Notes: generated from the letters alone by a model not told the origin. Counted from the stretch's first letter, positions 15,075 to 24,485 are shown. The stretch is 63,705 nt of DNA from Chitinivibrionales bacterium (GCA_014728295.1 WJLW01000091.1:1-63705); one strand, 5' to 3'. Numbers and translations: made by a program.

Positions 15075-17093
15075 GTGTCAATTCGTACAGCAATAATTCT
15101 GGCTATCCTTGCCGGTTGTGTGCCGGCAGCGGAATCCGATTCGGCAAACCGTGAAGCTGTTTCGCTTGATCGACTTGTTGTACATGAAAAACGGACTGGG
15201 GCATACACTTCCTCAACCACAACGATCGAGGCGCAGGAGTTTGTGGGTCAGTATAAAGATTTGGGTGACCTGCTAAGCACGGTTTCGGGAATAAGTGTGT
15301 ATCGTACCGGAGGTCTGGGAGCTTATTCGTCGGTATCCATAAGGGGCGGTACGACTCAGCAAGTGCAGATTTTTCTTGACGGCATGCCGCTCAACACAGC
15401 ACGGGGCGGGGCCGTTGACATAAGCAAGATCCCCCTGAATAGTTTACAGCGGGTGACTATTTACAAAGCTGGTGCGCCGATGGAGCTGTCCGGCCGCAAT
15501 GCTGGTGGAATCATAGAGTTAGTCAGCGCGCCGCAGGTTCGTGCCAACCTGACTAATTTTCTTGCCGAAGCGGGAAGCTATGGATATATAAAAGCCGGCG
15601 CGCTCATAAATCGTCATCTCGATCTGTTCTCTCACTGGTTTTCAACTGATGCAACTTATAGCGAGAACGATTACCCGTACGATTGGGATATAACGGCATA
15701 CGAAGACGGGGATGAAATTGAGCGTACAATGGACAATCACTATTTCAGCGGATTTTCGGCGCACTACGGGCTGAGTTTTCGGCCTGCACTCAGCGGGCAC
15801 GAGCTAAAATTTCATATTTCCACTTCCCTTACCGACAATGGCATCTTCTGGTATCCGGTTGCCGGCAGCAATGATGGATCAATCAGGGATAGAGCAATAA
15901 GCGGATATTTACGTTATCAATTTCCTGCCGGTCGGCAAACCGATGTCGTTTTTAAAATGGCCGGACGTGACCAGGTGAATACATTCCAGAGGAAAGGCGC
16001 TTATTTCATCGGTGGGGTACGCAAAAGAGTTGCGCGGAATCCTTTCGGGGAATGCTCCGCATACATCACCCATACTCTGAATTCCCTGCTCAATTTATAT
16101 GGTATTGTTGCGGTCGAATATGAACAATACCGCGATCGCGATGAATGGGCCAATAGCCATATAAAGCCATTTTCTCAGCGACTGACCGGACGGGCGGGGC
16201 TTGGATGTGCCGCAAGCTATGGCGATATAGTGCATGCTTCCGCCGCCACGTTTTTGCGGGCAGAGCGCGATTCGACAAATGGCGTCTCATTTCATTATGG
16301 TGATTTGCCTGCACAGCCGAGAACCATGACGGGCATATTTCCCGGCGCCGAAGCTCAAGCAAATATTAAGATGTTCAAGCATCTTTCATTGTTGAGTTCG
16401 ATACGATTTCGGGAAAGAAGTCCGAGCTTTGTAGAAAAATTTGCGCGCACCGAAGTTTCCCGAGGCAATGATACCTTGTTGCCTGAGCGCCGGATTGAAT
16501 ATGAAGGGGGAATTTCACTGCAGTGGCCCCTGTTAAGCACTTCAATAGTGGCTTTCGGCAGCAGTATGCATAATAAGATCATTTTCATAAGCAATTCACA
16601 GAATGTATTCGTACCGAGAAATGTGAGTACGGTCAACGGCATGGGAATTGAGTGGGAATCCTCGCTGGCATTGGGAAAATGGTTTGATATCACTCATTTG
16701 CTCACGCTGATGCGCAACATCATAGCGTCGGATGTTATAACCGGCTGGGATGGAAATTTCGAGCCGCTTATTCCGTTTTGGCAGGATTATGTGTCGCTCA
16801 AATTTTCGTGGAAGAAATTGCACATTGCCAACTCATTGAATGTGTCAAGTGGTTATTTCATCGGCGGGGATAACGTAAGAGAGGACTTTTACCAGCCGGT
16901 ACCGCGATTGTCCGTGGCGATATCGTTGGAAGGGCTTGGGCCGTTGACGGTGACCTACAGGTTGGAAAATTATCTCAAAAAAAAGGCATTCGAGTCGCTT
17001 GAAGGCGGCACATCCGTTGATCCGGCCCTTATTTATTACGGATCGCCCAAACCGGGAAGAATGCATGTTGTCAGTTTGCGGGGACAGTTTTAA
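15075..17093 (+). CDS. btuB: TonB-dependent outer-membrane receptor, BtuB-like corrinoid transporter
   Basis: 672 residues from the GTG at 15075, selected because earlier in-frame starts lie inside the riboswitch and GGGAG precedes it by eight bases. A signal peptide (VSIRTAIILAILAGCVPAAES) is followed by a TonB-box-like EAVSLDRLVVHEKR. The plug domain has LGDLLSTVSGISVYRTGG, SIRGGTTQQVQIFLDGMPL and NAGGIIELVS. A roughly 500-residue 22-strand-type barrel ends in VSLRGQF with a terminal Phe. It brings corrinoids across the outer membrane using TonB energy. The substrate is inferred from the riboswitch and the btuG-, btuF-, btuC- and btuD-like genes that follow. Confidence 0.92.
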   Translation: MSIRTAIILAILAGCVPAAESDSANREAVSLDRLVVHEKRTGAYTSSTTTIEAQEFVGQYKDLGDLLSTVSGISVYRTGGLGAYSSVSIRGGTTQQVQIFLDGMPLNTARGGAVDISKIPLNSLQRVTIYKAGAPMELSGRNAGGIIELVSAPQVRANLTNFLAEAGSYGYIKAGALINRHLDLFSHWFSTDATYSENDYPYDWDITAYEDGDEIERTMDNHYFSGFSAHYGLSFRPALSGHELKFHISTSLTDNGIFWYPVAGSNDGSIRDRAISGYLRYQFPAGRQTDVVFKMAGRDQVNTFQRKGAYFIGGVRKRVARNPFGECSAYITHTLNSLLNLYGIVAVEYEQYRDRDEWANSHIKPFSQRLTGRAGLGCAASYGDIVHASAATFLRAERDSTNGVSFHYGDLPAQPRTMTGIFPGAEAQANIKMFKHLSLLSSIRFRERSPSFVEKFARTEVSRGNDTLLPERRIEYEGGISLQWPLLSTSIVAFGSSMHNKIIFISNSQNVFVPRNVSTVNGMGIEWESSLALGKWFDITHLLTLMRNIIASDVITGWDGNFEPLIPFWQDYVSLKFSWKKLHIANSLNVSSGYFIGGDNVREDFYQPVPRLSVAISLEGLGPLTVTYRLENYLKKKAFESLEGGTSVDPALIYYGSPKPGRMHVVSLRGQF

Positions 17094-17126
17094 AAAAACG
17101 GGAGGGATTGCTCAATGGAGCTGGTG

Positions 17127-17180
17127 ATTAATTGTTTTGGTGTAATTAATTGTTTTGGTGTAATTAATTGTTTTGGTGTA
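17127..17180. repeat. Three tandem 18-bp direct repeats
   Basis: ATTAATTGTTTTGGTGTA is present three times with no mismatch (17127-17144, 17145-17162, 17163-17180), followed by a four-base start of a fourth copy. It fills the gap between the btuB-like gene and the lipoprotein gene, ending 39 bases before the ATG at 17220. It could vary in copy number by slippage. Confidence 0.95.
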
Positions 17181-17219
17181 ATTGTATACGCTTTTTTTAC
17201 CTTGTAGAAAGGATTTTTT

Positions 17220-18314
17220 ATGAAAAGGATTTGTCGTGCTCTGCTCTTAGTTGCCGGCGTCGTATGTGTGCAGCATTGTGATTTGTTGAGTGATGAGCCG
17301 CAAGCCGGTTACCGATCATCGTCAAAAATGATCGTTGCAACCACCAGCGCTGCTGATTTTTCTGCCGGAAACGTAGGAACCTTTTCGCTTGTTGATTCAA
17401 TTGCCGCGTCGGATCTCCTGTCGATATCCTCCGACAACTCGGTGAAAATCTATAACGGCGCTGTGTACATTTTAGAACGATGGGGCAAGGACAATATTAT
17501 TAAATTCAATTCGGGCGCAATTTCAAGTGGTACTGTAGTTAAACAGGAACACATTGGCGATGCCGTCAACCTGCATGACATTGCCTTCGTAAGTTCAACA
17601 AAAGCATATGTGACGCAATATGATGCTGAGGAACTCGCTGTCTACAATCCCTCGACCGGCGCAAAAAGTACAGCCGCCATTTCGCTGTCGGCGTTTGCTC
17701 CGGCAGGATCATCAACGCCTAACATGGACCAGACCGCTGTTTACCGGGACAACGTGTATGTTGGTTTACAAAAGCTATCTAACGACCTTATGACCGTGAT
17801 TGGTTCGGGCAGTATCGCAGTTGTAAATTTTGAAAAGGATTCCGTGGAGGGGGAGATCTTGCTGGGCGCCGATAATCCGCAGGGAATGTATCTTTTTGGA
17901 TCAACGTTATATGTCGCCTGCACCGGCGCCTACGGAGCTCGGGACGGCGGCATCGTATCGGTGGACCTTCAGAGCGAAACGGCCAATGGTACGCAGGTTG
18001 ATGAAGTTGTGCTCGGAGGTGATGTGTCCGATGTACTTATTGTAAGTGATACTCTGGGCTTTGCTCTTGTTGCCGATTCATCCTTGGTCAACAAACTTGT
18101 TCCGTTTAATCCGGGTGATAAGACTGTTGGTCAACCTGTGGAACAGGCTGATGCGCCGGCATGTCTTGCATTTGACGGAGAGCATCTGTATATTGCAAGC
18201 AGAAGCCTGACCAATCCCGGTATCGTAATTCTTGATCCGGCAACCGGCAGCAAAATAAGCGGCCCGCATGATGTAGGATTACCGCCGAATTCCCTGGGAA
18301 TTTACCAACAATGA
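17220..18314 (+). CDS. Beta-propeller lipoprotein, BtuG-like corrinoid-binding candidate
   Basis: 364 residues. A hydrophobic signal ends at a Cys (VQHC, about residue 20), suggesting a lipoprotein. The rest is YncE-type beta-propeller sequence with repeated blades (SVKIYNGAVYILERWG, TKAYVTQYDAEELAVYNPSTG, GFALVADSSLVNKLVPFNPGD, HLYIASRSL). In Bacteroides the surface lipoprotein BtuG has the same fold, binds B12 very tightly and caps BtuB. This gene sits directly behind a riboswitch-controlled btuB-like gene and overlaps btuF, so the same job is likely. The function is inferred from fold and context; no ligand residues can be named. Start: ATG with GAAAGGA upstream. Confidence 0.75.
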   Translation: MKRICRALLLVAGVVCVQHCDLLSDEPQAGYRSSSKMIVATTSAADFSAGNVGTFSLVDSIAASDLLSISSDNSVKIYNGAVYILERWGKDNIIKFNSGAISSGTVVKQEHIGDAVNLHDIAFVSSTKAYVTQYDAEELAVYNPSTGAKSTAAISLSAFAPAGSSTPNMDQTAVYRDNVYVGLQKLSNDLMTVIGSGSIAVVNFEKDSVEGEILLGADNPQGMYLFGSTLYVACTGAYGARDGGIVSVDLQSETANGTQVDEVVLGGDVSDVLIVSDTLGFALVADSSLVNKLVPFNPGDKTVGQPVEQADAPACLAFDGEHLYIASRSLTNPGIVILDPATGSKISGPHDVGLPPNSLGIYQQ

Positions 18315-19210
18315 AACGCAGAATTAATCTGATCGCGAAATGCGCCGGTTTTATTTGGCCGGCGCTGTGCTGCCTTTTGCTTATCAGGTGCGGCCGGGGC
18401 AGGGATGCGGCACCGGGTGTTGCCTGCAAGCGGATTATCTCCCTGGCCCCCGCCATCACCGAATCACTGTTCGCACTGGGGCTTGGCGGGAACGTCGTCG
18501 GCGTGACACGGTTTTGCCGCTATCCTCCGCAGGCGGCACGTATCGAGCGCATAGGGGATTACACCAATCCGAATCTGGAAAAACTGCTTGCCCTCAAGCC
18601 CGATCTGGTTGTCATGCAAAAAGAGCATGTCAAGCAACGTGAATTCATGCGACACCACGAGGTGAATACCCTAATTGTCAATTACGGCACCTGTGCATCG
18701 ATATGCTCTTCATTCGCAGCGATTGGAAGATTGTGTGATGCGCAGCACAAGGCGGACAGCCTGGTAGCGTATTTTGACGCCCGGCTTACACAGAAGACGG
18801 GTACTCATTCACCAAAAATATTGCTTTGCATCGGTCGCGAAAATCCCGGCGGAGCCGCGATTCGAACAGTTTACCTGGGCGGTGCGTCAACTTTTTACAA
18901 TGATATTATCGAGGCTGCCGGCGGGGTCAATGCATTCAGCGATTCCGTTCCCGAATATCCAAAATTGTCACACGAGGGCCTTATCGCGATCAAACCGGAT
19001 ATTATAATCGATATCGCGTCTGCGATGGACGCCTACTCCTGCAGCACACTGGTTGCCGACTGGAAAGATATGCCCATGATACCGGCTGTTGAAAACCATC
19101 GCACTTACTGTATCGACAAGGATTATGCAACACTTCCCGGGCCGCGCATCGTGAATCTGGTCGACGATATCGAGCGCATTATTCGCCACAGCAAACAAGC
19201 GGGTGATTAA
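18311..19210 (+). CDS. btuF: Corrinoid ABC transporter substrate-binding lipoprotein
   Basis: 299 residues with a lipoprotein signal (LLLIRC, Cys about 27). BtuF/FhuD-type motifs: RIISLAPAITESLFALGLGGNVVGVTRFC, ERIGDYTNPNLEKLLALKPDLVV, and a C-terminal lobe with GGVNAFSDS and LIAIKPDIIID, joined by the long helix typical of class III binding proteins. It catches corrinoid in the periplasm and docks on BtuCD. It overlaps the propeller gene by ATGA and the ATPase gene region by a few bases. Confidence 0.9.
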   Translation: MKRRINLIAKCAGFIWPALCCLLLIRCGRGRDAAPGVACKRIISLAPAITESLFALGLGGNVVGVTRFCRYPPQAARIERIGDYTNPNLEKLLALKPDLVVMQKEHVKQREFMRHHEVNTLIVNYGTCASICSSFAAIGRLCDAQHKADSLVAYFDARLTQKTGTHSPKILLCIGRENPGGAAIRTVYLGGASTFYNDIIEAAGGVNAFSDSVPEYPKLSHEGLIAIKPDIIIDIASAMDAYSCSTLVADWKDMPMIPAVENHRTYCIDKDYATLPGPRIVNLVDDIERIIRHSKQAGD

Positions 19211-19220
19211 CGAGCGATTC

Positions 19221-20021
19221 ATGCACAATCCGACAGCACACCTGGAAGTTGACTCTTTAACGGTAGCATACAACGGCTCTGCGGTTTTGCGCAATGTGTC
19301 CTGTGAAATCGGGGAAGGTGAGCGCTGGGCTTTAATCGGCAAAAACGGCGCCGGCAAATCGACGTTGATAAAAGCAATTGCTTCGCTGCTGCACGCGTGC
19401 GCAGGGAGGATAACTGTCAAGGGACGTATCGTGGGTGCCTACGCAGCAAAAGAGCGCGCGCGTCTGATTGCCTACGTTCCGCAGAAACCCGAGGGAAGTA
19501 TCCCGTTTACGGTGAACGATTATGTTATGCTCGGACGCTATGCACGTCAGGGTGTTTTTGGATTGCCGTCCGCCGACGATTACGCAGCAGTTAAGCAGGC
19601 TCTTGCACTATGCGACGTTGAAAATTTGATGTGCCGGACGATTAATACGCTGAGCGGCGGAGAAATGCAGCGGGTTCTTCTGGCCGGCGCCGTGGCGCAG
19701 CAGACGCCGATACTGCTCCTGGATGAACCGACTACCTTTCTCGACCCAGCGCATGAAAAGCTCTTTCTTGAGGCACTCGCACGTGTCCAGGAACAATGCA
19801 GACAGACTATCGTAATGGTAACCCATGATATCAATGTGGCGCTCTCATTATGTACGCATATCTGCGCGCTCAAATCGGGAGAAATTTATTATCAGGGTAC
19901 GATGGAAGAATTTGCTGATCGCTGCCCCGGCATACTCACCGATATATTCGGCATTGCATTTACGAGGTTCCGCAACGAGCGTCACGGCGGAATTGCTTAT
20001 GGAACGTGGGAGCGAGCCTGA
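19221..20021 (+). CDS. btuD: Corrinoid ABC transporter ATP-binding protein
   Basis: 266 residues from the ATG at 19221; a GTG at 19203 inside the end of btuF is an alternative start. FecCD-type ATPase motifs are complete: Walker A LIGKNGAGKST, Q-loop YVPQKPE, signature LSGGEMQRV, Walker B ILLLDEPTTFLD, H-loop VTHDINVA. It drives BtuC-mediated import across the inner membrane. Its TGA overlaps the permease ATG (TGATG), so the two subunits are translated together. Confidence 0.92.
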   Translation: MHNPTAHLEVDSLTVAYNGSAVLRNVSCEIGEGERWALIGKNGAGKSTLIKAIASLLHACAGRITVKGRIVGAYAAKERARLIAYVPQKPEGSIPFTVNDYVMLGRYARQGVFGLPSADDYAAVKQALALCDVENLMCRTINTLSGGEMQRVLLAGAVAQQTPILLLDEPTTFLDPAHEKLFLEALARVQEQCRQTIVMVTHDINVALSLCTHICALKSGEIYYQGTMEEFADRCPGILTDIFGIAFTRFRNERHGGIAYGTWERA

Positions 20022-21013
20022 TGCCAGGATCCTCACGCATGCTCAAATTGCTGCTGCTCTGCATACTGTCCCTGGCGATTGTGCTTGTCTGCCCGTTTAT
20101 GGGTATTGTGCCGTTTCACCCGGTGGAGGTTTTGAGCAATGAGGAGGCAAAGTTTATCTTCTGGTCGCTGCGCGTTCCACGAACACTGGCTGCCTTTCTG
20201 GCCGGAGGCGGGCTTGCCGTTGCAGGGATGATCTATCAGGCTCTGTTTCGCAACCCACTTGCCAGCCCATACACCCTCGGCGTATCGGGTGGAGCATCAC
20301 TGGGCGCAGCAATCTGCATTGCGCTGGGACTGGGCGGCTCACTGGCGGGGTTATCGTTTGTGTCAATTGGCGCCTTTGCCGGTGCACTGGGGGCGGTTTT
20401 GCTCGTGTATGGCTTTGCCTGGTCAAAGGAGAGGAATTCCGCAACGCTGCTGCTGGCCGGTGTGGTTGTCGCTACGGTGTGTTCGGGTTTGATCATGTTC
20501 ATATACTATGTCAGTCCGTTGCGCCACTCGTTTCAAATTATGCAATGGATTATGGGGGGGCTTGACGGATTTAATTACCGGTTGTTGCTGACAATGGCCG
20601 CACCGCTGATACTCTTTTTTGGTGTGGTCGGTTTATTGCTGCCGCAGCTTGATCTTTTTTTGACCGGCGAAGAGCTGGCTCATTCCAGAGGCGTAAATAC
20701 GGTTGCCGGCCGCAATCTGTTCATCGTGATAACCGCGCTGGCGGTCGGCTCAATTGTTGCATTTTGCGGGCCGATTGGCTTTGTAGGAATTATTTCTCCG
20801 CATATCTGCCGCCTATTGATGCCGGGTATTCGCCATCGAGTACTGGCAGCCTGTTCGCTGCTGGTGGGAGGCGCTTTTTTGACGATATCCGATATGTTGG
20901 CAAGAAGCATTGCGCCGCCTGCTGAAATACCGGTTGGAATTATTACCGCGCTTTGCGGCGGACCATTTTTCTTGTTCATACTGTTCAAGCGAAAGTCAAG
21001 ACTGTTGCTGTGA
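20021..21013 (+). CDS. btuC: Corrinoid ABC transporter permease, FecCD/BtuC family
   Basis: 330 residues with about ten membrane helices. Family motifs: WSLRVPRTLAAFLAGGGLAVAGMIYQALFRNPLASP (shown in part by RVPRTLAAFLAGG and RNPLASPYTLGVSGGA), GAFAGALGAVLLVY, and near the end FCGPIGFVGIISPHICRLL, followed by EIPVGIITALCGGPFFLFIL. The start is placed at 20021 by the TGATG overlap with btuD; in-frame upstream codons lie inside btuD. It forms the inner-membrane channel for corrinoids. Confidence 0.93.
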   Translation: MPGSSRMLKLLLLCILSLAIVLVCPFMGIVPFHPVEVLSNEEAKFIFWSLRVPRTLAAFLAGGGLAVAGMIYQALFRNPLASPYTLGVSGGASLGAAICIALGLGGSLAGLSFVSIGAFAGALGAVLLVYGFAWSKERNSATLLLAGVVVATVCSGLIMFIYYVSPLRHSFQIMQWIMGGLDGFNYRLLLTMAAPLILFFGVVGLLLPQLDLFLTGEELAHSRGVNTVAGRNLFIVITALAVGSIVAFCGPIGFVGIISPHICRLLMPGIRHRVLAACSLLVGGAFLTISDMLARSIAPPAEIPVGIITALCGGPFFLFILFKRKSRLLL

Positions 21014-21044
21014 AGTGCTCACGCGATACAAGGTAAGATCTGAA

Positions 21045-21563
21045 ATGAATAAAGGATATTTCCATATTTACACCGGCGACGGCAAGGGCAAAACCACTGC
21101 AGCGCTCGGACTTGCATTGCGGGCGGCCGGTGCGGGATTGCGCGTGCTTTTTGCCCAATTTGTCAAAGGACAACGATATAGTGAAATTGCCGCGCTTGAG
21201 CGGTTCGATGATTTGATAACCGTCAGGCAATTCGGTCGCGATTGCTTTATCAGGAATCGGCCGGAGAAGCAGGATGTTGACGAAGCTGCGCGCGGTTTGC
21301 AATCGGTTGGCGAACAGGTGCAAACCGGACGCTATGACGTCGTAATTCTGGACGAAGCCTGTATTGCGCTCTACTACCATCTGTTTTCGGTTGAGGAATT
21401 GCTGCGCGTTATTGATGCCCGTCCGGATACTTGCGAGCTGGTGGTCACCGGGCGATATGCACCTGAGCAACTGGTCGATGCTGCTGATTTGGTCACCGAA
21501 ATGAAAGAAATCAGGCATTACTATGCGAAAGGAGTACCAGCACGTGACGGCATCGAAAAGTAA
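21045..21563 (+). CDS. cobO: Corrinoid adenosyltransferase, CobO/BtuR type
   Basis: 172 residues from the ATG at 21045; upstream in-frame codons lie inside btuC. Motifs: GYFHIYTGDGKGKTTAALGLALRA (P-loop GDGKGKTT), FAQFVKG, YDVVILDEACIAL and VVTGRYAPEQLVDAADLVTEM. It transfers the adenosyl group of ATP to the cobalt of corrinoids, making the coenzyme form, which is also the ligand sensed by the riboswitch at the head of this operon. The gene follows btuC by 31 bases and overlaps the start of the degraded cbiR-like gene. Confidence 0.93.
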   Translation: MNKGYFHIYTGDGKGKTTAALGLALRAAGAGLRVLFAQFVKGQRYSEIAALERFDDLITVRQFGRDCFIRNRPEKQDVDEAARGLQSVGEQVQTGRYDVVILDEACIALYYHLFSVEELLRVIDARPDTCELVVTGRYAPEQLVDAADLVTEMKEIRHYYAKGVPARDGIEK

Positions 21564-22010
21564 GTTTGACGAATCAAAGGTACGCAGCCTTCCTTTTTTT
21601 TCTGGGAAATACCTCTTTTATCATACCCGATGATATCCTGCCCAACGTGCGCATGCAGGCTCTGTTGGTGGATGATATCGAACTCGTGCTCTTTGAATCA
21701 CCCGACCAGTCAAATATCCCAACCGGGTAACAGGTACGTGAAATGCTTGACCCGGGCACAACGCATGACAGCGGATTTACCGTGCATTTGCCGACCGACA
21801 GGAGGGCGGGCTGGCGGATACGGCGGATGCATTTGGTTTGAGACGCACTCGTGAGCAAACACTGGTGGTTCACCAAGATACGCACCTCGGCAGCTTCGGA
21901 GCAATTGCATTAATTCTGGCGACGGGGAATGGAGTGGGAGCATGTTCCGATATACTTGAAATTGGGTTTCTTTGCTGTGTTGTTGCTCTGATCCGACCGG
22001 ACAGATTGTA
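21544..22010 (+). pseudogene. cbiR-like cobamide-remodelling hydrolase, decayed
   Basis: A GTG at 21544 inside cobO opens a frame beginning TASKSKFDESKVRSLPFF. An eighth T in the run at 21594-21601 then breaks it. In the next frame the text continues GNTSFIIPDDILPNVRMQALLVDD and IELVLFESPDQSNIPT, is cut by TAA at 21728, resumes QVREML...FTVHLPTDRRAG, and shifts again near 21811 to LADTADAFGLRRTREQTLVVHQDTH. The VDDIELVLFE and FTVHLP segments match the TIM-barrel CbiR family, which hydrolyses cobamides for remodelling. The C-terminal half is not recognisable. At least two frameshifts and one stop make it non-functional as read. The rest of the gap to 22088 holds no other gene. Confidence 0.7.
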
Positions 22011-22088
22011 ATATTGCCGCATCTATTGCGACATTTATATTACAGGTAAGGCAATGAAAACAAAACCTGAAAATAATGGAGGAATGCA

Positions 22089-23360
22089 ATGCCGGATTCA
22101 TCCGAGAAGCCACATTTGGAGATAATCGATTCCAGTCATCAGCAACAAATTGCAGAATTTATCAATCAGGATTTTGCCGAAACAAGTTCGTCTTCAATCG
22201 ATATTGAGAGCGATTTCTGGCAGGGACTCAACAATGCCGGCACCGAGCTTTGGCTAGACACAGGTGATATTGAAGCTGTCGACAACGGGCTGTGGAACAC
22301 GGCGTTCAGCGGACTCACAACAAATAATACGCTGCTCAACAAAGAAATCCAGAAGGGCATATACGACTCCCTGGTTGCAGATGCACGGGATGTGCTGAAA
22401 GATCTCGATACGAAAACACGGATTATCGAAGCCGCTTTTATTCTCAACGCTCGTCATGGGTTGCGACTGGTAAATAAATTCGGCGCCAAAGTCAGCGTTG
22501 AGTTACACACTGCCTGCGCTCACGATATCGAAGCGTCCTTGGCATACGGCAGGCGCTTTCATGCAATTGATCCGGATAATTTTATCATTAAAATACCATT
22601 GACGGCCGAGGGGTTGATTGCGACGAGAATATTGCGTCAGGAAGGCGTCACGATCAACTTCACGCTCGAATTCGGCGCCAGACAGAATTATGTTGCCGCC
22701 AGATTTGCCCAGCCGAGTTATGTCAATGTATTTCTGGGCAGGTTGAATTCGTACATCCAGAGCAATGGCCTGGGTGACGGCAAGTACATTGGCGAAAAGG
22801 CGACGCTTGCCAGTCAGCGCGGCCTGGAGGAAATCAGGCAAAATTTTGGGATTGACACGCGCCAGATTGCCGCCAGTCTCAGGTCACCCGATCAAATTGC
22901 TTCACTGGCCGGGGTAGATGTGCATACCATTCCCGCAAAGGTAGCGGCTGATGCTCCCGGTGAGCTTTCCGGCAAATGGAGCAACAATAGAAAACAGGAT
23001 TACCCGGTACAATTTGCTTCACCCGGCGTTGAAGAGGATGCACGGGTGACAGCACTCTGGGAAATCTCGAACGAAATCAAATCTTTCGCCGACAGCATTG
23101 CGCATATAGCTCCCCAATCCGGTGAGGAACTGATTGAACGGGCGAACGAAATGAAGGTTGGCGATTTATTTCCCGGCTTGACTGAAGAAGAATTCGCACG
23201 TATCGCCGCCGACGGAAAAATCCCCCGGCATGACACATGGGACGATCATATCCGAAAAGGCGCGGCTGCCATTGATTCGCTGCTGAATCTTGCGGGGCTG
23301 GCCTCGTTTGCAACCGATCAGAAGGCGCTGGATGAGCGAATAGCGAGTATTCTGAAATAG
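22089..23360 (+). CDS. tal: Transaldolase family protein
   Basis: 423 residues, longer than common transaldolases because of a 45-residue N-terminal and roughly 90-residue C-terminal extension. Barrel motifs: LWLDTGDIEAVDNGLWNTAFSG and LTTNNTLLNKE, then FIIKIPLTAEGLIATRIL with the Schiff-base Lys in IKIP, GVTINFTLEF and YVNVFLGRLNSY. It moves a dihydroxyacetone unit between sugar phosphates in the pentose phosphate pathway; a transketolase lies at 50725. A GGAGG lies a few bases before the ATG. It is monocistronic by spacing. Confidence 0.85.
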   Translation: MPDSSEKPHLEIIDSSHQQQIAEFINQDFAETSSSSIDIESDFWQGLNNAGTELWLDTGDIEAVDNGLWNTAFSGLTTNNTLLNKEIQKGIYDSLVADARDVLKDLDTKTRIIEAAFILNARHGLRLVNKFGAKVSVELHTACAHDIEASLAYGRRFHAIDPDNFIIKIPLTAEGLIATRILRQEGVTINFTLEFGARQNYVAARFAQPSYVNVFLGRLNSYIQSNGLGDGKYIGEKATLASQRGLEEIRQNFGIDTRQIAASLRSPDQIASLAGVDVHTIPAKVAADAPGELSGKWSNNRKQDYPVQFASPGVEEDARVTALWEISNEIKSFADSIAHIAPQSGEELIERANEMKVGDLFPGLTEEEFARIAADGKIPRHDTWDDHIRKGAAAIDSLLNLAGLASFATDQKALDERIASILK

Positions 23361-23474
23361 ACCGCTGTGCGCCGGGATGAATTGGAAAAAAGGCACCTTT
23401 TGAAATGTCCGGCATTGGTGCTGTCCACAATGATACGATTCGGGCAGAGGAGAATGCATTGATATGCTGATTAA

Positions 23475-24395
23475 TCAGGTCGGTGCGGGCGCCTTTTCTT
23501 TTGCGATTGAGTAATTCAGGGCTATAATCCCAATCCCGACGAATATCATGCCGCTGATGGTTCCGGCGTCCGGCGATTCATCCGGCAATACCAGCCAACT
23601 CAGCAGTGCGCCCCCCACAGGTATGATGAATTTCCAAATGTTAAGCTCGGAGACCCTTGTGCCGGGAATTTTCAGCAGGCTGAACCAGATGCCGAAAGCT
23701 GCGGCAGAAATAAAGGCCAGCCAAAACAGTGCCGGGTAGTAGGGAAGGGGATACAAAATCACCGGACGGCCTTCCACAAAAACTGAGAGTATGAATAGGC
23801 CGAAGCCCCCCAGAAATATCTGCATTGACGTTAGCAGCAGGGGGGGGACGTCGGCTGTCCGTTTTGCAACAAGAATGTTGCCGATCGACGAAAAAAGATT
23901 GCCGCTTACAATTATGGCTATGCCGATGACCTGCTGTAGTCCTGCCGCCTGCCAGGGTTTGCGGCTGATGCTGATGATGGTGATACCGGCAAATCCACAC
24001 ATGAGACTTACTAATTTGCGCATGGTCATCTTGTCGCCCCGGATGTACAGGTGCGTCAACAATGCGGTAATAATCGGACCGGAACCAACGGTAATCGCCG
24101 TAAGCGCGCCTGACAAAATGGTTATGCCATAATAAAAGGCGGCATAGAGCATAAACGTGTTGAAAAAGGAAATGAGCAAAATGCGCAGAATTAGTGCCGG
24201 TCTGCTTTTAAAAAGGCGAATCGATTTATATGAAAATGGAAGCAGGATCAGCCCTGATATCATAAAGCGATAGCCGGCAAACTGAAAGGGGGTTGTGTAC
24301 TGCAATCCTGCTTTAATTCCAATGAAAGCAGTAGACCAGAGCAAGCAGGCCACTAACGCGAGCAAATTTCGTTGTGTTAGCGATATTTCGTTCAT
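23475..24395 (-). CDS. EamA/DMT family transporter
   Basis: 306 residues with ten predicted membrane helices in two EamA halves. Typical features are LACLLWSTAFIGIKAGLQYTTP at the start of the first half, AITVGSGPIITALLTHLYI, and the second half ending in SGMIFVGIGIIALNY. Members export amino acids, nucleosides or other metabolites; the substrate cannot be told. It is convergent with the transaldolase gene and divergent from yidD, so likely transcribed alone. Confidence 0.9.
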   Translation of the reverse strand: MNEISLTQRNLLALVACLLWSTAFIGIKAGLQYTTPFQFAGYRFMISGLILLPFSYKSIRLFKSRPALILRILLISFFNTFMLYAAFYYGITILSGALTAITVGSGPIITALLTHLYIRGDKMTMRKLVSLMCGFAGITIISISRKPWQAAGLQQVIGIAIIVSGNLFSSIGNILVAKRTADVPPLLLTSMQIFLGGFGLFILSVFVEGRPVILYPLPYYPALFWLAFISAAAFGIWFSLLKIPGTRVSELNIWKFIIPVGGALLSWLVLPDESPDAGTISGMIFVGIGIIALNYSIAKEKAPAPT

Positions 24396-24485
24396 TGTAG
24401 GGTGTGAGCGCCCTGATGAGGTAGAGCCGGTACATTATTTTACGGGAGCATTAATATACATCGACGAATCGTATATTTAACGGTG

